64,000 bases of DNA from UBA6168 sp964508135 (lineage in GTDB: Bacteria > Bacteroidota > Bacteroidia > Chitinophagales > Saprospiraceae). Below the pieces are notes generated by a model, which ran no database searches, had not been told where the DNA came from, and worked only from the letters and a program-made list of their open reading frames with translations. A program made the position numbers and the translations under genes. This document shows, piece after piece, positions 1-8,300 of the stretch. How positions within the stretch are numbered: position 1 is the stretch's first letter; each line of letters starts with the position of its first letter. The DNA is taken from assembly GCA_964508135.1 (NCBI GenBank), contig CAZDSU010000010.1, forward strand, positions 53,590 to 117,589. The letters are read 5' to 3'.

Positions 1-638
1 GCGCCGTAAAAACGGGCCGCCCGCCTGAGTACGACACCGACGAGCCACGCCGGGTGGCCGAGGCCATCATGCTCATGCAGGTCAAACATGCCGTCATCAC
101 CTCCGTGAATCGTGACGAACTGGCCGACCGGGGCGCTGAAATCTGGTACCAGACCGTGCGCATGGTCAAGGAAATGTCGCCAACCACCACCATCGAAACG
201 CTCATACCCGACACCAAGTCCAACTGGGAAGCGCTGGAGCGCATGATTTCTGGTGGGCAAGAAGTCGTGAGCCACAACATGGAGACCGTCGAGCGGCTCT
301 ACCGCAAGGTGCGACCCCAGGCCAAGTACAGCCGCAGCCTGGAGCAAATCAAGCGTACCAAGGCGTATGGCAAACGCACCAAATCCGGCGTGATGGTCGG
401 CCTGGGCGAGACCCGTGAGGAAATCCTGAAAATCATGGACGACCTGCGGGCGCACGACTGTGATGTACTAACCATTGGGCAGTACCTCCAGCCCACCAAG
501 ATGCACCTCGAAGTGGCCGAGTTCGTGCACCCCGACCAGTTCGCCGAGTACAAGGAGGAGGGAATGAAACGTGGCTTCGCCTTCGTGGAGAGCGGGCCGC
601 TGGTGCGGTCGAGCTACCATGCGGAACGGCATTTGTGA
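1..638 (+). CDS. lipA: Lipoyl synthase, 3' part (5' end outside window)
   Basis: This is the C-terminal two thirds of lipoyl synthase, the radical-SAM enzyme that inserts two sulfur atoms into octanoyl groups on lipoyl domains. The frame is open from base 3 with family sequence (AVKTGRPPEYDTDEPRR), so a GTG at position 54 is an internal valine codon and not the start. Family landmarks include ITSVNRDEL, ETLIPD, SHNMETV and TKSGVMVGLGE. The C-terminal GPLVRSSYHAE carries the conserved RSSYHA serine that ligands the auxiliary Fe-S cluster in characterised LipA. The radical-SAM CxxxCxxC motif must lie upstream of the window. The stop is followed within 8 bases by a large inverted repeat. Confidence 0.96.
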   Translation, partial: AVKTGRPPEYDTDEPRRVAEAIMLMQVKHAVITSVNRDELADRGAEIWYQTVRMVKEMSPTTTIETLIPDTKSNWEALERMISGGQEVVSHNMETVERLYRKVRPQAKYSRSLEQIKRTKAYGKRTKSGVMVGLGETREEILKIMDDLRAHDCDVLTIGQYLQPTKMHLEVAEFVHPDQFAEYKEEGMKRGFAFVESGPLVRSSYHAERHL

Positions 639-645
639 TTTGCTT

Positions 646-754
646 CCCGCGAGGAGGATGGGACACAGATTAAACTGATTCATTTCTAAAGTCTTAAAAA
701 AATCTGTGAAAATCTGTATAATCTGTTCAAACTGTGTCCCATCCTCCTCGCGGG
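646..754. repeat. REP-like element with 23-bp perfect inverted arms
   Basis: Positions 646-668 and 732-754 are perfect reverse complements, each 23 nt and starting CCCGCGAGGAGGATGGGACA on the left. The 63-nt loop is A/T-rich and holds three direct copies of AATCTGT. The element fills the space between lipA and the next gene and could act as the lipA terminator or mRNA stabiliser, though there is no T tract right after the stem. A related element (AGATTT and CCCGCAG words) sits at 30668-30738 between two V-ATPase genes, so it is probably a dispersed family. Confidence 0.85.
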
Positions 755-795
755 CTTAGGCATACCCAAAACCCAAATCCTGCGTTTACCCTTCC

Positions 796-2664
796 ATGCG
801 TTTTTTCCAAAAAATTGCGAAGCAAAAACTACCCAAGCTGGCCATTTGGCTAACCTTGGCTGTTTTGTTTTTTGGGGTAAAAACCAATGCCCAAACCGCC
901 GTCCACCTCCGGCTTTTGCCACTTGATGTTGACAGTGTTTTTATCCAAAAAAGGATAAAACACGTCTCAGTTTTCGCTGATAACACGCTGGTTTTCAACG
1001 AGTTGAAAAACATCACCACCCAACTTCACGCCCAAGCCTTCCTCGAAGCTTCCATTGACAGCACCGCCCGCCAGGACAGTATCCTGACCGCTTGGCTGCA
1101 CGTTGGGCCAGCCTACGAGTGGGCCAGTATCACCAATGGCAACGTGGACAAAGACTTCCTCGACCGCAGCGGCTTCCGCCCAAAACTTTATGCTGGCAAG
1201 CCCCTGTTTTTCACCGACATCCAAAAAATGCAGGAGCGCCTGCTCGAGCAAGCGGAGAACAACGGCTTCCCCTTTGCCCGTGTTTGGTTGGACAGTTTGC
1301 AGTTCGACAGTGGCCAGATGGCAGTCAATTCGGAAGTTGGCAATTTGGCAGGTCTGCAATCCGCAATCCGCAATCCGCAATCCGCAATTTCCGCCCGCAT
1401 CTTCCTCGACAAAGGACCCCTTACCCTCTTCGACAGCCTGACGGTCGAGGGCGACGCCAAAATCTCGTCGAACTACCTGCGCCAGTACCTCGGCATCCAC
1501 GAAGGCGAGCCGTACAGCCGTCAGCGGGTGCTTAAAATCCGACAGCGGGTGCAGGAACTGCCATTTTTGACGGAGAAAAAAAACGCGCTCGTCACGTTCC
1601 GGGACGGCAGCGCCAACCTGCGGCTTTTCCTCGAAAAAAAGAAGGCCAGCCGCTTCGACTTCCTGCTCGGCGTGCTGCCCAACAACGGCCAACCTGACCA
1701 GAAAATCTTGATTACCGGCACTTTCAACGCCGAGTTCCAGAACCAGTTTGGCCTCGGGGAGCGCATCTACGCCTCGTTCGAGCGGCTGAGGCCGCAGACG
1801 CAGCGGCTGGAGGTGGCCTTCACCTACCCGTACATCCTGCAACTGCCTTTTGGCGTGGACCTCAAGTTCAACCAATACCGCCGGGACAGCACCTACACCG
1901 ACGTCATCGGCGAGTTCGGGGTGCAGTACCTTTTTGAGGGCGGCAACTACCTCAAGGCATTCTGGAACACGACGGCCTCCAACCTGATTTCGGTGGACAC
2001 GGTGGCCATCAAGCAGGGACGCTTCCCCAGCCAGCTCGACGTGCGCAACCGTGCTTTCGGCTTGGAGGCCAACTGGCAGGCGCTCGACTACCGCTTCAAC
2101 CCCCGGCGGGGCTGGGTGGCTGTGGCGAAGGGCAGCGCTGGCATCCGCCAAATCGAACGGAACCAGGCGATACTGAACGTGGCGGAGAGTTTTTACGACA
2201 CCTTGCCGGGGCGCAGCTTTCGGTTCGTGCTGGATGGTCGGCTGGAGCGGTACTTCCCGCTGTTGGAGCGGAGCGCCGTGAAACTGGCAGCTCGCAGTGG
2301 CGTTATTATTTCGGAAGAAAAAATCTACCAAAACGAGCAGTTCCGCATCGGAGGCAACCGGCTGCTGCGGGGCTTCGACGAGGAGAGCGTTTTCGCCACT
2401 TTTTATGCTGTTTTTACGCTTGAATACCGCCTGCTGATTGGCCGGAATTCTTACTTCTACGCCTTTGGTGACTACGGCTACGTGGAAGACCGCCGCATCG
2501 GGCAGTCTGACCTGTTCGACCGACCGCTCGGCTTCGGCGGTGGCTTGACTTTCGAGACGACGGCAGGGGTGTTCGGCATCAGCTTGGCGGTGGGGAAAAA
2601 CGAAGGCATTCCACTGGATTTTCGTAACCCGAAGGTGCATTTTGGGTATGTGAGCGTGTTTTAA
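796..2664 (+). CDS. BamA/TamA-family outer-membrane beta-barrel protein
   Basis: A 622-residue protein with an N-terminal signal peptide (hydrophobic LAIWLTLAVLFFGV, then cleavage near NAQ). A POTRA-like periplasmic part covers roughly residues 35-270, and a C-terminal Omp85 barrel covers about 280-622. The barrel shows the family signature around GGNRLLRGFDEESVF, then LEYRLLIGRNSYFYAFGDYG, and ends in an aromatic residue (GYVSVF) as barrel substrates of the BAM machine do. It is shorter than canonical BamA (~800 aa with five POTRA domains), so it is more likely an accessory Omp85/TamA-like assembly or translocation protein than BamA itself. An in-frame tandem heptamer repeat interrupts the POTRA region at about residues 180-199. 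The substrate is unknown. Confidence 0.85.
   Translation: MRFFQKIAKQKLPKLAIWLTLAVLFFGVKTNAQTAVHLRLLPLDVDSVFIQKRIKHVSVFADNTLVFNELKNITTQLHAQAFLEASIDSTARQDSILTAWLHVGPAYEWASITNGNVDKDFLDRSGFRPKLYAGKPLFFTDIQKMQERLLEQAENNGFPFARVWLDSLQFDSGQMAVNSEVGNLAGLQSAIRNPQSAISARIFLDKGPLTLFDSLTVEGDAKISSNYLRQYLGIHEGEPYSRQRVLKIRQRVQELPFLTEKKNALVTFRDGSANLRLFLEKKKASRFDFLLGVLPNNGQPDQKILITGTFNAEFQNQFGLGERIYASFERLRPQTQRLEVAFTYPYILQLPFGVDLKFNQYRRDSTYTDVIGEFGVQYLFEGGNYLKAFWNTTASNLISVDTVAIKQGRFPSQLDVRNRAFGLEANWQALDYRFNPRRGWVAVAKGSAGIRQIERNQAILNVAESFYDTLPGRSFRFVLDGRLERYFPLLERSAVKLAARSGVIISEEKIYQNEQFRIGGNRLLRGFDEESVFATFYAVFTLEYRLLIGRNSYFYAFGDYGYVEDRRIGQSDLFDRPLGFGGGLTFETTAGVFGISLAVGKNEGIPLDFRNPKVHFGYVSVF
1331..1392. repeat. 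Intragenic heptamer repeat (GCAATCC)4 in a POTRA region
   Basis: Four perfect tandem copies of GCAATCC plus a fifth degenerate copy (GCAATTT) occupy 1356-1390. They are preceded by a diverged complementary arm (CGGAAGTTGGCAATTTGGCA, 1331-1350), so the whole can fold as a loose hairpin. It encodes a low-complexity stretch (SAIRNPQSAIS) within the BamA-like protein without breaking the frame. The design matches the word-based hairpins found between genes in this window. Confidence 0.8.
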
Positions 2665-3026
2665 GGTAGAAGAGATGGTGCAGTGATGAATGTATGGCTA
2701 GCTGGCTTCTCAAAATCTGGCTTGTTTCTTCGATTCACTAAAAAAACCGGTGCGGGAAATTTCAAAACCGCAAAAAATTTTTTTTAGTAATCCTTATTTG
2801 ATAAGTTCACGGCTCAATTTTCAAAAACATCTTTTGTCGTTTGTTGCCAGTTGTTCATTTATCCAACCAAATCGAACCAAAATTGAACAACCAACAACGA
2901 GAAAGCCAACTAAAGCAGTGGGCGGTAGGCAGTGGGCAGTCTGTAGTTCTGGCAAGTGGTTGATTTTCAATAGTTTGCACAAAAATACTGCACGGTGGTT
3001 ACTCCTAAAGCACTAACAAAAGCGTT
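2665..3026. other. Intergenic region with hairpin and tandem words
   Basis: No convincing gene is seen in these 362 bases. An imperfect hairpin is formed by 2838-2858 (CGTTTGTTGCCAGTTGTTCA) and 2882-2900 (complement, ATTGAACAACCAACAACGA). It is followed by degenerate 7-8 base tandem words at 2915-2957 (GCAGTGG, GCGGTAG, GCAGTGG, GCAGTCTG). The block belongs to the same style of element as the other word-based repeats in this window. A weak TAGTTTG box at 2971-2977 could serve the downstream EF-G2 gene. Confidence 0.6.
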
Positions 3027-5156
3027 ATGACCTACGACACCAGTAACATCCGTAATGTCGTTATGCTGGGTCACCCCGGCAGCGGAAAAACGACTTTGGC
3101 AGAAACCATGCTCTTCGAGTCCGGCGGCATCAGCCGCCGGGGTACAGTGCAGGAGCAAAACACGGTTTCCGATTACACCGACATCGAGCACGAGCGGGGC
3201 AACTCCATCTTCTCCACGCTCATGCACGACGATTGGCGGGGCAACAAAATCAACGTGCTGGACACGCCCGGCTCCGACGACTTCGTCGGGGAGGTAGTTG
3301 CCTCGCTGAAGGTTTCGTCCACAGCCTTGATGGTTCTCAACGCCAAAAGCGGCGTGGAGGTTGGTACGGAGCTGCTTTGGGAGTATGTTGAAAAATTTGA
3401 CACGCCTTGCCTGTTTGTCGTCAACCAACTAGACCACGAGAAGGCCGACTTCGACGCTACCGTGGAGCAGGCTAGGGCACGTTTTGGCAACAAGGTGCTG
3501 CCTTTCCAGTACCCACTGAACGCCGGCACAGGCTTCAACACCATTATTGATGCCCTTCGCATGGTGATGTACGTGTTCCCGCCCAACGGCGGCAAGCCGG
3601 AGAAAAAACCCATCCCAGATTCCGAAAAAAGCCTGGCTGTAGACATGCACCAGGCCATCGTGGAGGCTGCCGCCGAAAATGATGAGACCCTGATGGAACG
3701 CTACTTCGAGGAGGGCGAACTGTCGGAGGCCGACCTGACCGCTGGCCTTAGGATGGCCATCGCCAACCGCACCGTTTATCCACTCTTTTGCTGCTCCGCA
3801 GTAAAGAACATGGGCAGCGGGCGCATCATGGGGTTCATCAATGACGTGTGCCCTTCGCCAGCCGAGCGGGCTTCCGTAAAATTGGAGGACGGCACCGAGC
3901 TGAAGTGCGACTCCAAAAGCGATACCACTATTTTTATCTTCAAAACTCACAACGAGCCACGGGTTGGCGTCATTTCTTATTTCAAGGTTTTCTCCGGTGT
4001 GCTGCGCACTGGCGACGAGCTTATCAATGCCGAAAACCGCACGGTGGAACGCTTCGGCCAGCTTTTCCTTGCCAACGGCAAGAACCGGGAAGCTGCCAAC
4101 GAGCTAAAGGCGGGCGACCTCGGCTGCACCGTGAAGCTCAAAAACTCGCATACCAATCAGACGCTGAACAAAAAAGGCCTTGACCGGAAGATAGATCCGA
4201 TACACTTCCCCAACTCCCGGATAGACGTGGCCGTGCAGCCGCCCAATAAGAACGACATGGAGAAGCTGATGAAGGCGCTACACGCGATTTCGGAGGAAGA
4301 CCCGACGCTGAAAATCATCCAGTCGTCCACGCTGAAGCAGACGCTCATCGAAGGCCAGGGCCAGCTCCACCTCGATCTCGTGAAGCAACGCATCGAGCAG
4401 GAATACGGCGTGACGATGGAGTTCATCAAGCCCAAAATCCCGTACCGGGAGACCATCACCAAAGAGTCGAACGAGATGTACCGCCACAAGAAGCAGACGG
4501 GCGGGGCGGGGCAGTTCGCCGAGGTACACATGCGCATCGAGCCGTACCACGACGGCATGGCCGACCCGCACGGCCTCACCACCCGCAACAAAGACGTGGA
4601 AACCTTGCCCTGGGGCGGCGAGCTTGCATTCTACTGGTGCATCGTCGGCGGCTCCATTGATTCCCGTTTTTCGGGCGCCATCAAGAAGGGCATTTTGCAA
4701 AAAATGGAGGAAGGCCCGCTCACCGGTTCCAACTGCCAGGACATCCGGGTGAGCATCTACGACGGCAAGATGCACCCCGTGGACTCCAACGACATGGCAT
4801 TCATGACGGCAAGCATCCAGGCCTTCCGGGCCAACTTTGAAAAGGCCGCTGCGCAAATCATGGAGCCGATTTACGACGTGGAAATCCTCTGCGACGGCGA
4901 TGTGATGGGCGATGTGATGGGCGACCTGCAAACCCGCCGGGCCATCATCATGGGCATGGACGCCGATGGGCACTACCAGAAAATCTTGGCCCGAATTCCG
5001 TTGGCCGAGATGTACCAGTATTCTTCCACGCTGCGAGCCATTTCGCAGGGCAAGGCCAAGTTCAGCAGGAAGTTTGCGGAATACGCACCTGTGCCGATTG
5101 ACATCCAGCAGCGTTTGATTGCGGAGCACAAGGCAACGATGAACGAAGAAGATTAA
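3027..5156 (+). CDS. EF-G2-type elongation factor G paralogue with altered GTPase motifs
   Basis: A 709-residue protein collinear with EF-G across all domains: an N-terminal G domain (about 1-275), then domains II-V, including the domain IV region HKKQTGGAGQFAEVHMRIEP and the domain V tail. The G motifs depart from canonical EF-G. The P loop is GHPGSGKT (15-22). G3 is DTPGSDDF, with Ser83 where the family has the catalytic His of DTPGH. G4 is NQLD (133-136) instead of NKxD. A Bacteroides EF-G paralogue lacking GTPase activity and needed for gut fitness is known from the literature; this protein may be of the same functional type (inference). It stands alone, with no rpsL/rpsG/tuf neighbours, so it is not the housekeeping fusA. 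Confidence 0.9.
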   Translation: MTYDTSNIRNVVMLGHPGSGKTTLAETMLFESGGISRRGTVQEQNTVSDYTDIEHERGNSIFSTLMHDDWRGNKINVLDTPGSDDFVGEVVASLKVSSTALMVLNAKSGVEVGTELLWEYVEKFDTPCLFVVNQLDHEKADFDATVEQARARFGNKVLPFQYPLNAGTGFNTIIDALRMVMYVFPPNGGKPEKKPIPDSEKSLAVDMHQAIVEAAAENDETLMERYFEEGELSEADLTAGLRMAIANRTVYPLFCCSAVKNMGSGRIMGFINDVCPSPAERASVKLEDGTELKCDSKSDTTIFIFKTHNEPRVGVISYFKVFSGVLRTGDELINAENRTVERFGQLFLANGKNREAANELKAGDLGCTVKLKNSHTNQTLNKKGLDRKIDPIHFPNSRIDVAVQPPNKNDMEKLMKALHAISEEDPTLKIIQSSTLKQTLIEGQGQLHLDLVKQRIEQEYGVTMEFIKPKIPYRETITKESNEMYRHKKQTGGAGQFAEVHMRIEPYHDGMADPHGLTTRNKDVETLPWGGELAFYWCIVGGSIDSRFSGAIKKGILQKMEEGPLTGSNCQDIRVSIYDGKMHPVDSNDMAFMTASIQAFRANFEKAAAQIMEPIYDVEILCDGDVMGDVMGDLQTRRAIIMGMDADGHYQKILARIPLAEMYQYSSTLRAISQGKAKFSRKFAEYAPVPIDIQQRLIAEHKATMNEED

Positions 5157-5173
5157 AATAACTACGAACTATG

Positions 5174-5273
5174 NNNNNNNNNNNNNNNNNNNNNNNNNNN
5201 NNNNNNNNNNNNNNNNNNNNNNNNNNNNNNNNNNNNNNNNNNNNNNNNNNNNNNNNNNNNNNNNNNNNNNNNN
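5174..5273. other. Assembly gap of exactly 100 N
   Basis: All 100 positions are N, the usual placeholder for a gap of unknown length. The bases just before it (AACTACGAACTATG) look like the start of a degenerate 7-8 base word repeat of the type seen elsewhere here, so the assembler probably broke on such a hairpin. Unknown sequence may be missing between the EF-G2 gene and the terminator that follows. Confidence 0.97.
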
Positions 5274-5297
5274 AGTTATTGCCCGTGCCGGGCGCAC

Positions 5298-5334
5298 AAA
5301 AAAAAGAACCTCCGGCGGAGGGTGCCGGAGGTTC
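5298..5334 (-). terminator. Intrinsic terminator of the giant T9SS protein gene
   Basis: A perfect 11-bp stem (GAACCTCCGGC at 5306-5316 with GCCGGAGGTTC at 5324-5334) and a 7-nt loop, next to eight A residues at 5298-5305. Read on the minus strand this is a GC-rich hairpin followed by a U tract. It lies 25 bases downstream of the stop at 5360, as expected for the minus-strand gene. Confidence 0.9.
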
Positions 5335-5359
5335 AGTGCTTGAAACCAGGGTTATTTCC

Positions 5360-8300
5360 TTATTTCGTATTGGCAACGATGATGCGCTTCGAGACGGGCG
5401 CTTTGCCTTTGAAAGCTATCCAGAGCAGGTATTGGCCGCTGCGCAAACCATCAAGTTGAAGCTCAACAGGGTCTGAGCTTGCTTCGATTTCCCATTCCTT
5501 CAATGCCTTTCCATTGATGTCGAAAAGGCTGATGACGGCTTCTTCGTTGTAGCCTTCGCCAAACTCCAGAAAGATTTTGTCCTCAGCCGGATTCGGGAAG
5601 ACCTGCACGGAAGCGGCAGGTGTAACTGCTGCCAGGTCGGTCGCTGTCTCACTGTTGCGGTCCGCCACTGCTGTTCCGCCCACGTCGGCCAGGTTGCAAC
5701 CCATTGCCCATTCGATGGCACCGTCGAACAATTGGATGCCCTTGGCGGTCAGCAAGGTTGGCGTGTCCTCATCCATGAAAAGGGCTACCCGACGTGCCGG
5801 TGCCGCAAAACCACCCTGCATGGCCGCTCCCTTCTCATAACCAAAGAGGCCGTACCAGGCTTCTTGCCCTGACACCTTGGCCACCTTGGCTGCCGATGCA
5901 TTGGTCGTCCAGCCCCAACGCATATAACTGTTGGAGGAATAGACCTGCACGTTGCCGCTCAAACCTGCCGAAAGCGGGTGGCTTGGGTCGCTGATGTTCA
6001 GGGTTTTGTAGCCGTTGTTTTGGCCAAAATCGCTCTGTTCGGCGGAGCCAACCATTTTCAGGTTGTCCAACAGGTAGCTTTCCCAAGTGACTACGGGCAC
6101 GGCGACATTGGTAAACTTCGAGCCCACATCCGAAGAGTTGACGGTGGAACTGATGATAACCACGCCCTTGCCGTTGGCATCTGTGGAAAGCGCACCGTTG
6201 GCACTTTTTACCGTGACGGTCAGGCCAAGTGACTCAAGGCGGTTTTTCACCCAAGCATCGCCGGAGTTGAGCGAGGTGCTACCCACCACGAACAGGGCAT
6301 TGGCATTGCAGCTACTGCCTCCACCGGTTGAGGAAGCGCAGAAGTCATCTACATACAGACAACCGCCCTCCTCTTTCCAGAACCAGAAATCAACATATTT
6401 GGCGTTGATTGGCGCCACACCTTGGATGAGGTAAAGGCTCCAGTCGGTTGCCGTTATGCCACGGCTGATATCGTCTCCGATTTTGTTCCAGCTTGCATCG
6501 TAAAAAGCAATTCCAGCACCTGCCCAATCTGGCGAACCGGAGGTTTTGGCCCATAATTGGAGGCTGTAGGTAGCGCCCGGCATGGCAGTGATCCGGGTTC
6601 CTGCACCACCGTCAGAATATGAGGTGCAAACCTGTGCGGCTTTTGCACCACTGTGCACGTTGGACGTGGTTATTGAGGCATTATCTGTCCAATCCCAATT
6701 GTTGAAGTTGCTTTCAAAACCGGGGTTTTCGTTGGCCAACAAGTTGTTCGTGCAGGCAGGGAATCCCGTGCTGCTCGTCATGCAGAACTCGTCGGCGTAG
6801 AAGCAACCGTTTCTGTTTTTCCAAGCCCAGCTTTCCACGTAGGCGGCATTGACAGGTGCAGTGGCCGTTACCGTGTACAAGGTGTAGCTCGTGGCGGTCA
6901 CCGGTACGGACGGCACGGTGATTTCTGCCCAGTTTTTATCATAAAAACGGAGGCCGACGGAAGCCGTTGCGCCCGATATTTTGGCATAAACTTTCATGGT
7001 ATAGGTTGTGCCAGACAGCGCTGGCAGGTACTGTGAAATGCCGCCTGATCCGCTGCAAATTTTGAGTGATTTTGTTTCAGCAAAGGGCGAGGTCGTCGTG
7101 ATACCTGCGTTTTGCATCCAGGTCCAGCCGGAAGTGCCGTTCTCGAAACCGGGGTTCACGAGGAGGTTGTCCTGGCAATTGGAACATACGTTCACGGTCA
7201 CTTGGATGCTCTTGGTGGCCGTGCAGCCGCTGGCATCTGTCATGGTGACGGTGTAAGTGCCTGCTTGGGCGGCAGTGATGCTGCTGGACACCAAAGCGTC
7301 GCCACCAGAGTTGCCCGTGGCCGTGTAGCTGTTTGGCCCTGACCATTTGTAGGAGGGCAGCCCGTTCGGGTTCACAGACAAAACCACCTTTTCCCCGACA
7401 CATACCGACACGGCGCAGTTGGCCAAATTCTGCCAGCCAGTATTGTTCACGTTAGCTTCGCAAACGGTGTTGCTGATGGTGCATGGTGGTGCCAAAACTG
7501 TTACAGTAGCAGTGCAAGTCGAAGACAAACCGAGCGAGTTGGTCACAGTTAATGTAGCCGTGTAAGTACCCGGCTGGCTGAAGCTGGTCGGCGACACGTT
7601 GTAGCTGGTGATGGTGGCTCCGCAACCAGGTGTCGAGCCGCCGTTAACCTGCTGTCCATTGATTTGAACAGATTGTCCGGGCGTTGTCAGTTGCAGCGTG
7701 ATGTTTTGGCATACAGCAGTGGGCGTTACGATGTCGGAATACGGTGCCAACCTTGAACCCGGCACAATTGTCCAAGTGCTGCTCGATGGCGTTTTCCAGC
7801 TTACCCTGAAGTGGTCTTTGCCCCCGCCCTCTAAGTGGCGTAGCTCTATATAATAGGGCTGGCCAGCTTGCAAATTGATGATGGCCGAAGTCTGCGTAGC
7901 GTACTTGGTATATTGCGTCTGGTTGGTATAGCCATAATGCCAAGCGATTTTCTGCTTGCTGGCTGGGTTGCCGTTGGTGCTCAAAAACAACTCTACATAG
8001 TCATCCCCTGTCACGTTGAAGGTGTAGTTACCCGTTGCCGAAGGCACAATAAAGCCTCGTACACGATCGGTGTAGTTGCTGCCGTTTTCGGTTGCTGTCA
8101 GCGCAAATTGCGTGAGTGTCACTGTGCTGTTCGGATTGCCAAAACCGTCAATGCTGTTGAGGTTCCAAGTGTTCGTGTTCCAGATTTCCCGGACAATGCC
8201 GCCCAGTGTCACATTGCAATCGCCCCCGGCTGAACCGCCAGTCGTAGTGAAACTCGTCACACTCGAAGCACAACCCGTGGCACTTCCTGCTGCATTTTTC

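Noticed and set aside
54..638. GTG at 54 as the lipA start
   Set aside because: Family sequence continues in frame to the window edge, so the gene is truncated by the window.
967..2640. 557-residue open frame antisense to the BamA-like gene
   Set aside because: It has no recognisable motif and arises from the codon bias of the plus-strand gene, whose signal peptide and barrel signatures are clear.
2750..3016. 88-residue open frame before EF-G2
   Set aside because: It encodes a hairpin and word repeats; no conserved-looking sequence.
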